64,000 bases of DNA, from positions 60,478-124,477 of the forward strand of contig JAUWJD010000005.1 of assembly GCA_030607875.1 (NCBI GenBank). The letters are read 5' to 3'. The position numbers were made by a program, and so were the translations under genes. Below, in pieces: positions 33,900 to 43,212 of the stretch. This stretch comes from Chloroflexota bacterium (lineage in GTDB: Bacteria; Chloroflexota; Anaerolineae; UBA2200). Within the stretch, counting starts at the first letter, position 1; each line of letters starts with the position of its first letter. Below the pieces are notes generated by a model. That model saw only the letters and a program-made list of their open reading frames with translations, had not been told where the DNA came from and did not search any database.

Positions 33900-36787
33900 T
33901 TCACCTCCTCGATGGACGCTTGGATTGCCTCCACAGGCAGCAACTGCATCGGTTGTTCGTTCCTGCGGTAGACGTTCCACACCGCCGCAATGACCACCAG
34001 CGCCAACAGGGCCAGGACATAGTTGGCAATCTCCCAGCGAAGCTGCGTCTGCTCTGTCAGCGGCTTGAGCACACGGGCCGTGGTGCCACGTGCTCGGATG
34101 GTCAATAGCTCCAAATCCTCCGTGGACCAGGAGACCGCATTCTGCAGCAGCTTCAAGCTGTTGATGTAGCGATCCTGTGTCATGTTCGCTGAAATCTGGA
34201 ACACGATGTCATCCAGGAACGCCGCACTGCCAAAGACGATCAAGCGCGCGGTTTCAGGTGAGGCCTCGATCGTGCCCGGCACAGCACCCGTGCTCCCCCC
34301 CCCTGCTTCACCTGCGAGAAGTGGGGAGAGCTTGTCCTTGAAGTAGCTCTCGAAGGAGCCCTGCACGGCAAGGGCCAACGGGTAAGGCTGTTTCGCCTCG
34401 CCCACTGCAAAGCCCTCTTGCGGGTAGAGCTCAAAGTTGGGCTGGATGTTGGTATCGCTCTGCGTCCACGAGGCCTTGCTGGACAACAGCAGCGTCGTCA
34501 CTTCACGGGCGGCGTTCTTGGTCTCATCAATGGTCAGCGGTGATACCCAATTGAGGGTCACTGCCGGAAGGTTGGATACCACTGGATGATCGGCGGCCAT
34601 GCCATCCGCTCGCACATCGACGAAGAAGGGATAGTCGAGGGCCTGGATCTCACGGATCTGGATGCCACCTACGTTGCGCGTCACCTGAACCGGGAACGGC
34701 TCGTTCTGCGGATCCATCACCAGCGACTGCTCTACCGTGATGCCGTGGTGGGCCAGCATCTCTTGCAAGCCATCCTGCACCGGCTCCAGCGCCAGACCAC
34801 CACCGAACGGATCGGGCGCTATCTTGTAGTTCCCAGCGACAGCCACTACCGCGCCGCCGCGCATCAGATACTGGTCGATAGCAAAGCGCTCCGCATCCGT
34901 CATGCCTTGGGGCGCGACCACCACCAGTACGTCGACCTCTGCCGCAACACTCCCGGCGCTCAGATCGACCCCGTGCACCTCATATTCCTGGGCCAGATAA
35001 TCGTCCAACTGCTGCCAACTGGAAAGGGGCTGCTGCATCTGCCCGTACATATCCTGGGTTGGTTCCAACCGGGGTGTCCAGAGGCCAACCACTTTGAGAA
35101 AGCCTGGGGAGGCTCGCTTCAGGGCAGACTCGATCGTGGTGCGCACCTCCGCTTCGCTCGCATCGCGAGGTGGATACAACACCTGCGATTCTTCGCCGAC
35201 TTCTAGCAACATGTGCAGGTAGTAGCTCTGGTCTGAGAAGAGAAAGGCCGCGATGGGCTGTATGCGGTAGCGATCCCACAACTCCTGACGGCTGACGGGG
35301 CTGGCAGGAACATCCGGGTCCACCGTGGTGTAGATGAACTTGCCGTTCGATTCTCGCTGAATTTCCGCCAGCACCTTCTCGATAGTCTGGGATACCTCCA
35401 CCAGAGACGGCGGTAGGGTGTTGGACGTAACGTAGAACGTCATCTTGACCGGCTCGCCCATTGCCGCCAGGATGGCGTCCACGCTCTGAAATCCGTAGAC
35501 CACTTTCTTGATCGATCGCGTCAGGTCGTATTCCAGGTTGCGCAGGCGCACGTCTGGCAAGCCGGCACGGCGGGGTTCTACCTCGATCAGGTCCCCAAAT
35601 CCCAACACCTCGTGCTGGTCGCCGTAGCGGATGAGCAAGTCGAAATAGGAATTGATCACCGATGACTCGTAGCGGTCAGCGATCTGGAAGGGCGTTGGGC
35701 GGATGCCATAGGTCTGGTTGGCTTCAGCCTCTTTCTCCGGATCGCGCGCTGGGTCAATGATCTCCAACTGCACCTTGCCACCCGCAGCAATCCGATACTC
35801 CTCCAGCATGTCACGGATATTAGGCACCAGAGGAGCAAGCAAGGGATGGGTCTTGGCACTGAAGTAGCCGCGGATCAGCAACGGTTCCTGCAAACTGCTC
35901 AGCAGGTCGCGGGTGGTCTGTGACAGGCTATAGTCGCGGTACTGGGTCAGGTCGAGACGCAGGCCGCGCAGGGGATAGGCCCACACGTTGACCACCACAA
36001 GGTTCAGCACCAACAAGACCGAGGTCAGTGCGACGCCACGGCGCTGGGCACGCCCACCCTCGCCCTGGCTCCAAGGCTTGCTGAGCAGCGAGAGCACGTT
36101 CAGCACCAGGAAGATGCCAGTGAGTGAGAGGTAGTAGATCATGTCACGCACATCGACCACGCCACGTTCTATGCTCTCGAACCGGCTTCCCGGGGCTATG
36201 GCCCGCAACACTTCGCCCAGCCTGTCATCGACAAAGTCAGTCAGGCCGCTGGAGCCGAGCAGGTAGAACAAGCCGCAGATCAGCACCGTAGAGATCAGAG
36301 CGACGATCTGGTTGTCGGTGCGCGAAGAGACAAAGAGCCCGATCGCCGTGTAGGCCGCGGCCAGCAAGACCGCTGCCAGATAGCCGCCGACCACTGGCCC
36401 CCAGTCCAGGTTGCCCAGGAACGACGCGGTGACTGGCAAGAAGAAGGTCAGCGCCAGGGAGACGGCCACCAGCGCCAGCACGGCCAGGAACTTGCCCATC
36501 ACCAACTGCACCGGCGACACGGGCAGTGTCAGCAGCGTCTCCAGCGTCCCGGAGCGCTGCTCCTCGCTCCATTGGCGCATCGTCAGCGCAGAGACCAAAA
36601 AGATCATCAGCACCGGCATCCAGCGGAAAAGCGGCCGGACGTCGGCGATACCGCGGGCGAAAAAGGTCTCCACCCAGAAAAAGGAAAAGAGGGTAACTGC
36701 CAGGAAGGTGCCCACAAAGATGAGCGCCATCGGCGAACCGAAATAGCCTTGCAGTTCCTTGCGTGTGATTGCTAACACTTGTTTCAT
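33896..36787 (-). CDS. GldF-GldG fusion ABC permease/auxiliary protein
   Basis: A 963-residue protein. Residues 1-240 are a six-helix ABC-2 permease (MRQWSEEQRSGTLETLLTLP is the characteristic loop). Residues 255-930 start with a membrane helix and form the GldG/DUF4350-like ABC_transp_aux region (LDLTQYRDYSLSQTTRDLL, VDVLVVVAPQGMTDAERFAI, GGAVVAVAGNY), and a final helix ends the chain. GldA/F/G were named from Bacteroidetes gliding but are widespread exporters of unknown cargo. In most genomes F and G are separate genes. It lies nine bases after the ATPase gene. Confidence 0.88.
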   Translation of the reverse strand: MKQVLAITRKELQGYFGSPMALIFVGTFLAVTLFSFFWVETFFARGIADVRPLFRWMPVLMIFLVSALTMRQWSEEQRSGTLETLLTLPVSPVQLVMGKFLAVLALVAVSLALTFFLPVTASFLGNLDWGPVVGGYLAAVLLAAAYTAIGLFVSSRTDNQIVALISTVLICGLFYLLGSSGLTDFVDDRLGEVLRAIAPGSRFESIERGVVDVRDMIYYLSLTGIFLVLNVLSLLSKPWSQGEGGRAQRRGVALTSVLLVLNLVVVNVWAYPLRGLRLDLTQYRDYSLSQTTRDLLSSLQEPLLIRGYFSAKTHPLLAPLVPNIRDMLEEYRIAAGGKVQLEIIDPARDPEKEAEANQTYGIRPTPFQIADRYESSVINSYFDLLIRYGDQHEVLGFGDLIEVEPRRAGLPDVRLRNLEYDLTRSIKKVVYGFQSVDAILAAMGEPVKMTFYVTSNTLPPSLVEVSQTIEKVLAEIQRESNGKFIYTTVDPDVPASPVSRQELWDRYRIQPIAAFLFSDQSYYLHMLLEVGEESQVLYPPRDASEAEVRTTIESALKRASPGFLKVVGLWTPRLEPTQDMYGQMQQPLSSWQQLDDYLAQEYEVHGVDLSAGSVAAEVDVLVVVAPQGMTDAERFAIDQYLMRGGAVVAVAGNYKIAPDPFGGGLALEPVQDGLQEMLAHHGITVEQSLVMDPQNEPFPVQVTRNVGGIQIREIQALDYPFFVDVRADGMAADHPVVSNLPAVTLNWVSPLTIDETKNAAREVTTLLLSSKASWTQSDTNIQPNFELYPQEGFAVGEAKQPYPLALAVQGSFESYFKDKLSPLLAGEAGGGSTGAVPGTIEASPETARLIVFGSAAFLDDIVFQISANMTQDRYINSLKLLQNAVSWSTEDLELLTIRARGTTARVLKPLTEQTQLRWEIANYVLALLALVVIAAVWNVYRRNEQPMQLLPVEAIQASIEEVK

Positions 36788-36796
36788 CGCTATACC

Positions 36797-37723
36797 TCAG
36801 GCAGCCGTTGCCAGTTCGTTGAACACCGTTTCCAGCGTGCGCACGTCCCGCCGCAGTTCGCGCAGCGGCCAGTTGTGCTGACGCGCCAGATCGTAGATCG
36901 CCGGGCAGAGGTCCGGCCCATTGGAAGGCTGGCCCAGCACACGGTAAGCAGGGAAGCCATCCATCGTGCGCATCGTGATGACTCCTTTGACGCCAGGCAA
37001 TTGGCGCAAAACGCGGTCCACGCCTGCGGGATCGTCCGCCAGCACCAGCACGGCATCGGGCGTTGCAGCCAGCTCTGACAGGTGGGCATCCGCCCGGATC
37101 TCTCCATTCATCAGGATGATCACCCGGTCGCACAGCGCCTCGACCTCGGAAAGGATGTGCGTGGAGAAGAGGATGGTGCTCTGTTCAGCCAGCCGGCGGA
37201 TCAGGCGGCGCACCTCCACAATCTGCGTGGGGTCCAGGCCCAGCGTGGGCTCGTCCAGGATCAACAGTTTGGGCTTGTGCAGGATGGCCTGTGCCAACCC
37301 TACCCGCTGACGGAAGCCCTTGCTCAGTTGGGCGATGGGACGCGTCAGGTGCTCCTGCAGGCCGGTGGCATAGATCGCCTCCGAGAGACCGGCGAGCTGC
37401 TCGTCCGGAGCAATCTGCCGCAGGTCAGCGATCATCTTCAGATAGGCCTGCACCGACAGCTCCGGGTACAGCGGCGCATTCTCCGGCAGGTAGCCGAGCT
37501 GCGCCTGCACCTCGCGAGTGTGCGTCAGCACGTCCAGGCCGCCGATTTGCACGCTGCCGCTGTCCGGCTGCAAAAAGCCGGTGAGGATCTTGATGACAGT
37601 GGTCTTGCCGGCACCGTTGGGGCCGAGCAGGCCGACGATCTCCCCTTCGGCAATGTGAAAGGAGACCCCGCACAGCGCTTTGACGGGGCCATATGACTTG
37701 AACAGGTCTTTGGCATCAATCAT
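36797..37723 (-). CDS. GldA-like ABC transporter ATPase
   Basis: A 308-residue ABC ATPase. Walker A is GPNGAGKT, the signature LSKGFRQ, Walker B LLILDEPT, and the H-loop STHILSE. The C-terminal 90 residues form the extra domain common in ABC-2 ATPases. The ATG at 37723 has GGGAGGG upstream and was preferred over 37819. It drives the fused permease encoded next. The promoter in front of it is described separately. Confidence 0.9.
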   Translation of the reverse strand: MIDAKDLFKSYGPVKALCGVSFHIAEGEIVGLLGPNGAGKTTVIKILTGFLQPDSGSVQIGGLDVLTHTREVQAQLGYLPENAPLYPELSVQAYLKMIADLRQIAPDEQLAGLSEAIYATGLQEHLTRPIAQLSKGFRQRVGLAQAILHKPKLLILDEPTLGLDPTQIVEVRRLIRRLAEQSTILFSTHILSEVEALCDRVIILMNGEIRADAHLSELAATPDAVLVLADDPAGVDRVLRQLPGVKGVITMRTMDGFPAYRVLGQPSNGPDLCPAIYDLARQHNWPLRELRRDVRTLETVFNELATAA

Positions 37724-37766
37724 ACGCTCACCCTCCCTACACGAACAGGATTCGCAACACCAGGAC

Positions 37767-37794
37767 ATGTTAATCATTTTGGAAGATTTGTCAA
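37767..37794 (-). promoter_or_regulatory. Promoter of the gld-type ABC operon
   Basis: Minus-strand TTGACA (37789-37794), 16-base spacer, TAACAT (37767-37772). It lies about 45 bases before the ATPase start codon. Confidence 0.55.
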
Positions 37795-37804
37795 GGAAAG
37801 GCGG

Positions 37805-37871
37805 GTACACGAATGACACGAAGAAACATAAGAGAGAAATGATTCGTGTAGTTCGTGTACTCCGTGCACTC
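37805..37871. repeat. TTCGTG-family dispersed repeat
   Basis: Contains TACACGAATGACACGAAG followed by its rough inverse GATTCGTGTAGTTCGTGTAC. Related copies are at 47611-47662, 47726-47767, 50608-50672 and 56025-56118. Confidence 0.6.
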
Positions 37872-37936
37872 CGTCAGTGGCTCTGCAAACCGTCAGCGAA
37901 CTGACAGCCGCATGTCAGGCACTGCAACAAGCTTTG

Positions 37937-37945
37937 TGCTATGAT
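37937..37945 (+). promoter_or_regulatory. Extended -10 promoter of the SPFH gene
   Basis: TGCTATGAT is an extended -10 element (TGnTATGAT); no clear -35 box precedes it. It lies about 65 bases before the SPFH start codon. Confidence 0.45.
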
Positions 37946-38008
37946 GGAGTACATTAATGGAATTGCTCGACCCAGAGTCGAGCCAATGATCACCCAATAG
38001 GAGGAAAA

Positions 38009-38998
38009 GTGTCTACCCAAGCAGCAAGAGCGAATTGGAATGTGAGCCCGCGCAGTCGCACCGTCAACAGCGTCCAGCGCGTCGTGCGGACGCTGATCTG
38101 GTTCGGGCTCTTCTTCGCGCTGGGCCTCATTACGATAGTCGTGAGCCTGATGCTGAACACTGTACGCCCCGTTCTGGGCATCGGGGCGCTCGTTTTGGGC
38201 GGACTGATCGCCCTGGTGGTGCCCGGCATGGTCAGTTCCAGCCTGTACATCATCCCCGAGTTCCAGCGCCTGGTGGTGCTAAAGATGGGCAAGTTCGCAG
38301 GCGTGAAAGGACCGGGACAGTTGTGGGTGATGCCCTATCCGCCCTTCTACCAGTCGGTGGCGGCGACCATTGACACCCGTGTGCGCACGCGCGTCATCAC
38401 CGCTGCGCAGACGCTGACTATGGACAACGTGCCGGTGGGGGTTGAGGCCGTCATCTTCTGGAGCGTCGAAGATCCCAGGAGCGCCGCGTTAAAGGTCGCC
38501 AACTACGCCGAGGCCGTCTTCCAGGCCGCCAACAGTGCCCTGAAAGACACCATCGGTACACTTGAGCTGACCGACCTGCTGAGCAAGCGCGAGACAGTTT
38601 CCCATCGCCTGAAGGAGATCATCGACCAGGCTGCCGCCGTCTTTGGCATCGACGTCTCGTCGGTGGAGATCACCGATGTCCATGTGCCGTCGGACCTGAT
38701 CCAGGAGCTGAGCGTGCTGGCCCAGTCCCGGCGCGCGGCCCAGGCCAAGATCGCCGAGGCCGATGCCGAAAAGGCCATCGCCCAGAAGCTGGCGGAAGCC
38801 GCTGCACTGATGGACGACCGTGCGCTGGAGATGTACCGGCTCAACGTGCTGGAGCGCATTGGCCGTGAAGAAGGCAGCCAGATCGTGGTCTACGGCATGG
38901 GTGGCGGCGACGCACAGATGGCCACCAACATCGCCTCCGCTGCCGCTGGCGCGCTAAGTGCGGCCCAGGCCAAGAGCGTTTCACCGCCCAAGGCGTAG
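38009..38998 (+). CDS. SPFH/Band 7 (slipin-like) membrane protein
   Basis: A 329-residue protein. Two hydrophobic segments at about residues 27-75 anchor it. The SPFH domain follows (IIPEFQRLVVLKMGKF, DTRVRTRVITAAQTLTMDNV), then a coiled-coil (AQAKIAEADAEKAIAQKLAEAA) and a Gly/Ala-rich tail. Such proteins form large membrane-associated oligomers and often partner with NfeD or proteases; no partner gene is adjacent here. The GTG start at 38009 follows AGGAGG by about five bases. It is monocistronic, followed by a strong hairpin. Confidence 0.9.
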   Translation: MSTQAARANWNVSPRSRTVNSVQRVVRTLIWFGLFFALGLITIVVSLMLNTVRPVLGIGALVLGGLIALVVPGMVSSSLYIIPEFQRLVVLKMGKFAGVKGPGQLWVMPYPPFYQSVAATIDTRVRTRVITAAQTLTMDNVPVGVEAVIFWSVEDPRSAALKVANYAEAVFQAANSALKDTIGTLELTDLLSKRETVSHRLKEIIDQAAAVFGIDVSSVEITDVHVPSDLIQELSVLAQSRRAAQAKIAEADAEKAIAQKLAEAAALMDDRALEMYRLNVLERIGREEGSQIVVYGMGGGDAQMATNIASAAAGALSAAQAKSVSPPKA

Positions 38999-39076
38999 CG
39001 GGGCAGAGCCAGCGAATAGAATTTGCCAGCTGAAATGAAAGTGTCCTCAGGCACTGCATACTGGACACTGGCGCGA

Positions 39077-39111
39077 AGGCACCAGGTTTCCCATGGGGAA
39101 ACCTGGTGCCT
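39077..39111. terminator. Perfect 16-bp hairpin after the SPFH gene
   Basis: AGGCACCAGGTTTCCC (39077-39092), loop ATG, GGGAAACCTGGTGCCT (39096-39111). It could terminate the SPFH transcript, although only CATTTGCTT follows. A hairpin of similar design is at 53050-53085. Confidence 0.7.
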
Positions 39112-40176
39112 CATTTGCTTGCCGGAAGAACTGCGCAGCACACAGAACGCTCTGAGAACCAACCACTCCTCTGCGAGCTCCACGAAGCGTCTCCCGTCCC
39201 GTCATGCGGCATGAACTACCTAGCCGTCGCCTTCGGCCTTGCCTTCGCAAGATCTACGACGAGACCTGCGGCGGTCGCCCGCAGGTGCCCACGGGGCATG
39301 CAGAGCACGAGCTGTTGCCAGCGGCAAGACGGGTAGTCGCTATCAGTCCGGCGAGGCCTCCGCAGGTCCCGCCCTCAGCTGGGCGGGGCGAAGCTTTCTT
39401 CATCTGTCAGACAGTGCAGTGGTGTCTGCGGTGAATCCGGCCTCACCACCGGCGCTTGCTGGCCAGGCGGAGTTCAGCAGGGTCCTGCGTCATTCCCAAA
39501 GTCCAGGGCCATGATGCGGTTCACCTGCTCCAGGTACCACATCACCATGTAGATGGCTTCACAGGCCCTGCTGCTGCCGGTAGAAGGAGACTCCCGTTTG
39601 CCGGCCTCAGGATAGGCTTCACTTGGGTAAGAATGACATGTGTGCATTGGCGCGCGGACCACAGCCAAGGCCTGTCTGCTGAGCGCCCCAGTTTGTGCGG
39701 AGGGCCCGGACGAAGTAGAATTGCCGAGTGGCTCTGCGTGGGCATGACTTGTCGCCGCTTGCAGGTGTCATGGGCAACTGGAGGTTCACCCATTGTCTGC
39801 TGTGGTTCGTCGTGATTGCTGTCTTCTTGTGCGCGCTCAGTTACGCTCGGCAGTCCATGCTGAATGATCCGGGTCCTGCCGGACCTCCTGTCGGTGATCG
39901 ACCAACTGCTGGGGTACTGACAGCGGATGGCAAACGAACATGCGGGTGTGGGGGCGGTGATAACCCGGCTTGAGAGTGTGCCAAAGGAGCCTGTTGACAG
40001 GGTTGGGAACGAGCACAGGGCTGACGCAATCACCAAAGTCGTGGCGGATTCCACGAGGTGGCACAGAGAGCCGGCAGAAGATGAGGCCGTCAGCCAGGAT
40101 CCGTGTATTCGCTTCGCGCTGCGGCCGCATCCGCTGACGGCTGACGTGCGCACATCACATCACAAGGAGTCGTCCA
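39112..40176. other. Gene-free stretch with repeats
   Basis: About 1.1 kb in which none of the six frames gives a protein I can recognise or that has a good ribosome-binding site. It contains a copy of the CGAAGCGTCTCCCGTC element near 39184 and the 35-bp palindromic element at 39360-39394. Frames at 39728-39973 (plus) and 39542-40153 (minus) are open but look random. It may be the grave of an older gene or insertion. Confidence 0.5.
39360..39394. repeat. 35-bp REP-like palindromic element, copy 1
   Basis: CCGCAGGTCCCGCCCTCAG followed by CTGGGCGGGGCGAAGC. The inner CCCGCC and GGCGGG pair as a hairpin. It differs at two positions from the copy at 43178-43212. Confidence 0.7.
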
Positions 40177-40557
40177 ATGCCTCTTGTTTGTCCTGAATGT
40201 TCAAGCGCCTCGCTCACAGTGGCTGCCAGCCTCGAACTGCCTCCTGACAGCCGTTCTGACGAGATCACCCTGCAGATCGTGCGCTGTTCTGAATGCCGCT
40301 TCTCCGCCGCTGCCGTGTACCAGGAGTCGAGGCGCGGGGCACTGGACAGCGAGTCGGTCGATCACGCGGGCTATCGAATGCCTGCGCGCGAGCTGCGCGC
40401 CTTGAGGCGGCTGATGAGGAGCTGCCCCGAGCCGCGCAATGCATACTGTGACTGCGAGGCTCATCGTAGGCTGGGTGTCCAGGATGCCGCAGGGCGCTGG
40501 ATCGGCATGCGCGACCTGCCGCACGAGGGCGTGTTCCACATCGAGTGGAGGAGGTGA
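40177..40557 (+). CDS. Zinc-ribbon protein of unknown function
   Basis: A 126-residue soluble protein. LVCPECSS and VRCSECRF form a zinc ribbon at residues 5-40, and later cysteines occur in SCPEP and YCDCEAH. The middle has ARELRALRRLMRS and the end GVFHIEWRR. I do not recognise a named family. The ATG at 40177 has AAGGAG seven bases upstream, a good reason to accept it as a gene. It is followed by 345 bases without a gene up to the GNAT gene. Confidence 0.65.
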   Translation: MPLVCPECSSASLTVAASLELPPDSRSDEITLQIVRCSECRFSAAAVYQESRRGALDSESVDHAGYRMPARELRALRRLMRSCPEPRNAYCDCEAHRRLGVQDAAGRWIGMRDLPHEGVFHIEWRR

Positions 40558-40845
40558 CGCGGCGAGGGGAACGAACCAGGGCTGGCCTCCCTCCCCGGCC
40601 GACAAGACGCTCACTGCGCCCTTGCTGAAGGACATTACGGTGCTGGTGACCAGGCAGGCGACCAATCCGAAGCGTAGTAGACTGACCGCAGTTCTTGGAA
40701 GCAGGCAACAGCGAACGATGGTCCGGTAGGGGCCATCCCAGCACGCCAGTATTGTCTTCGCTGCCCGGTGCGGCAGCGGAACCCGGTCGCATTACGCCTG
40801 ATGGCCATTGCATAGCCGACTCCCATCTTTCGTGTGCGGGAGCTG

Positions 40846-40868
40846 GCCGCAGGCGCGATGCCTGCGGC
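40846..40868. terminator. GC-rich stem-loop before the GNAT gene
   Basis: GCCGCAGGC (40846-40854), loop GCGAT, GCCTGCGGC (40860-40868), then TTCTT. It probably ends upstream transcription; it lies about 35 bases before the GNAT start codon. The rest of 40558-40902 shows no gene. Confidence 0.6.
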
Positions 40869-40902
40869 TTCTTGCGCTCCTTTCGCCCAACAGGAGGACA
40901 TC

Positions 40903-41853
40903 ATGACAGGCATGACGATTCACAGCGCCAGAGAGCGCATCATCGCGCGGCCCTATCGCGACGATGAAGATTTTTGGCGGGTGCGCAACCTGCTGCTCGA
41001 GACCTACTCGATCACCCCACCCGACTTTAACTGGGACGTGCGGCGATGGGATGGCTCGCGCTTCCACCACAAAGAGCCTGTCTGGGAGCCCTACTGGGAG
41101 GGCCGGGTTGGCCTGTGGGAGACCGCGGACGGCCGACTGGTCGGCGCCGTGCATCCCGAAAGCGAGGCGGAGGCCTTCCTGGAGATTCATCCCGACTACC
41201 GGCAGGTCGAAGAGGAGATGCTCGCCTGGGCAGAGAGCCATCTGGTCAAAGCGACCGAGGATGGCACACAGCACCAACTGACGGTATTCGTGTACGAGTA
41301 CGACGCCCTGCGCCGGCGTTTGCTGGAGCGGCGCGGCTTTCAGAAGATGCCCCACGGCGGCGTCATCCGCCGGCTACACTTTGGGAACAAGGTGCTGCCG
41401 CCGGTCGAGGTGCCAGAGGGCTACACGCTGCGCACGGCTCGCGCGCACGACGCAGAAGAGTACCAGCGCTTTGCGGATTTGCTGAACGCCGCCTTCAACC
41501 GCACGTTTCACAAGGCGCAGGAAATCCGCACCTTCCGAGCTACGGCGCCGTCCTACCGCCCAGACCTGGATCTGTTCGCTGAGTCCGCGGACGGTTCGCT
41601 GGCTGCAAATGTCGGTGTGATATACGTGGAAGAGATCCGGGCAGGACTGTACGAGCCCGTGTGCACGCATCCCGATCATCGGCAGAAGGGGTTGGCGCGG
41701 GCGCTGATGCTCGAGGGAATGCACCGGCTGAAGGCGCTGGGCGCCACCGAGGTCACGGTCGGCACGGGCGACATGGTCCCTGCCAACCAGCTGTACGAGT
41801 CCGTCGGCTTTCCCGAGACGTACAAGGGATACCACTGGCGCAAAGTGTGGTGA
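40903..41853 (+). CDS. Tandem-GNAT acetyltransferase
   Basis: A 316-residue protein with two GNAT folds. The first (residues 15-155) includes RPYRDDEDFWRVRNLL and the second (residues 165-316) includes YEPVCTHPDHRQKGLARALM, which contains the acetyl-CoA pyrophosphate loop (HRQKGLA), and NQLYESVGF at the end. The first half lacks a clear Q/RxxGxG/A, so it may be structural. The ATG at 40903 has AGGAGG five bases upstream. The substrate is unknown. It is followed after 87 bases by the DinB/TPR gene in the same direction. Confidence 0.83.
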   Translation: MTGMTIHSARERIIARPYRDDEDFWRVRNLLLETYSITPPDFNWDVRRWDGSRFHHKEPVWEPYWEGRVGLWETADGRLVGAVHPESEAEAFLEIHPDYRQVEEEMLAWAESHLVKATEDGTQHQLTVFVYEYDALRRRLLERRGFQKMPHGGVIRRLHFGNKVLPPVEVPEGYTLRTARAHDAEEYQRFADLLNAAFNRTFHKAQEIRTFRATAPSYRPDLDLFAESADGSLAANVGVIYVEEIRAGLYEPVCTHPDHRQKGLARALMLEGMHRLKALGATEVTVGTGDMVPANQLYESVGFPETYKGYHWRKVW

Positions 41854-41940
41854 TCCCGGATGCGATTTGTGGATGTTGGCGGGACTGGAGTACAATCGAC
41901 TGTGCCGCCGGAGGAACACAACACACAAGGAGGGATGACC

Positions 41941-43143
41941 GTGCTTCTGAAAGACCAACTGCTATCCATTCTCGAGCGCAGCCACCAGGCCCTGCAGGCC
42001 TTTGTAGCCGAACTCTCGGACGAGCGGCGCTCGGCTGTCGGTACCTACGAGAAGTGGTGCGCCAAAGACAATGTCGCCCACGTCGCCTATTGGCAGGAGC
42101 ACCAGGCCACAAGGCTGGCCGCCCTGGCTCGCGGCGAGGAGCCGCCACCGTCACCGTCCCACTTTGAGCAGGCCAACGCCGCGTGCTTTGAGCGCTACTG
42201 CAAGTGCTCCTGGGATGAGGTGCAGGCCTACGCGGACCTGGCTCACGCGCAGCTCGCCGACGCAGTGCGCGCCCTGGAGGAGGATGTGCTGGCGGCGCCC
42301 GCCTCAGATTCCGAGGGGCGACCACTGTGGACGCAGGTCGTGACCACTTGCTACACCCATCCGCTCATGCACATGGCGGGGTACTACACCGAGCACGGCC
42401 AGCCGCATAAAGCCAGCCAGTTGTGGCACCAGTGGGGCGAACTGGTGGCGCCGCTGGACGACAGCTCTGAGTGGCAGGGGCTGGTGCACTACAACATGGC
42501 CTGCAGCCTGGCCCTGTCGGGCAGCCAGGACCAGGCCATCGCCGCGCTGCGCCAGGCTCTCGAAATGCGCCCCAGCCTCACCACCTGGTCAAAGCAGGAT
42601 CCCGACCTGGGCTCGCTGCACAGCACGCCCGAGTACCGGGAGCTCTACGCCCCACAGTACTGGTGGAAGGCCATCGACGCCAACCCGCAGGCAGAAGCAC
42701 TGGCTGACCAGTTCATGCGCGCCCTGGCCATGTTCCGTGGGGCTGTCAAGGCCTTCCCCGCCGACGAGTGGCGCAAGGGAGACACTCCCTACCAGCGCCC
42801 GGCCGGGCTGGCCCTGCACCTCGTGGAGTCAATGCACGGCTATTGCGCGCTCAAGCCGGGCGAAGCCGGCTCGCGTGACCGCTTTGACATGGACTGGGAG
42901 GAGAAGGACTCCTCCAAGCTGCCCTCGCAGGAGGAGCTGCTATCCTACCTGGACGAGGTGGAGGAGAAGCTGGCCGGTTTCCTGGCCGATGCCGACCTGA
43001 CAGCAGCCGAAGAGCTCTTTCGCTGGACCGGGTCGACGTTGCTGAGCCGGGCCGCCTACACGCTGCGTCATACACAGCACCACCTGGCCGAAATGTGCCT
43101 GGAGCTGCACCGCCGCGGGCACCCAGCCCCGCAGTGGCAGTAG
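41941..43143 (+). CDS. DinB-like/ClbS-type protein with TPR segment
   Basis: A 400-residue protein in three parts. The N-terminal 150 residues form a ClbS/DfsB-type four-helix bundle (YEKWCAKDNVAHVAYWQEH). A TPR-like middle follows (VHYNMACSLALSGSQDQAIA, LRQALEMRP). The C-terminal 170 residues are DinB-like (HLVESMHGYCALK, RHTQHHLAEMCLEL). DinB-fold proteins are metal-dependent thiol transferases or hydrolases; the C-terminal HTQHH may bind metal. I chose GTG at 41941 because AAGGAGG is seven bases upstream, while the ATG at 41935 touches that site. The gene converges on the SWIM pseudogene. Confidence 0.75.
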   Translation: MLLKDQLLSILERSHQALQAFVAELSDERRSAVGTYEKWCAKDNVAHVAYWQEHQATRLAALARGEEPPPSPSHFEQANAACFERYCKCSWDEVQAYADLAHAQLADAVRALEEDVLAAPASDSEGRPLWTQVVTTCYTHPLMHMAGYYTEHGQPHKASQLWHQWGELVAPLDDSSEWQGLVHYNMACSLALSGSQDQAIAALRQALEMRPSLTTWSKQDPDLGSLHSTPEYRELYAPQYWWKAIDANPQAEALADQFMRALAMFRGAVKAFPADEWRKGDTPYQRPAGLALHLVESMHGYCALKPGEAGSRDRFDMDWEEKDSSKLPSQEELLSYLDEVEEKLAGFLADADLTAAEELFRWTGSTLLSRAAYTLRHTQHHLAEMCLELHRRGHPAPQWQ

Positions 43144-43177
43144 CTGCGAAGCGTTTCGCTGCAGTTGGGCGAGACTG

Positions 43178-43212
43178 CCGCAGGTCCCGCCCTCAGTTTG
43201 GCGGGGCGAAGC
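43178..43212. repeat. 35-bp REP-like palindromic element, copy 2
   Basis: CCGCAGGTCCCGCCCTCAG followed by TTTGGCGGGGCGAAGC. It lies at the point where the SWIM pseudogene loses its homology. GCTGCGAAGCGT at 43143-43154 is also shared with the addB insert. Confidence 0.7.

Noticed and set aside
39542..40153. A 203-codon minus-strand frame and overlapping plus-strand frames as a transposase remnant
   Set aside because: No DDE, helix-turn-helix or other transposase motif could be found in any frame.
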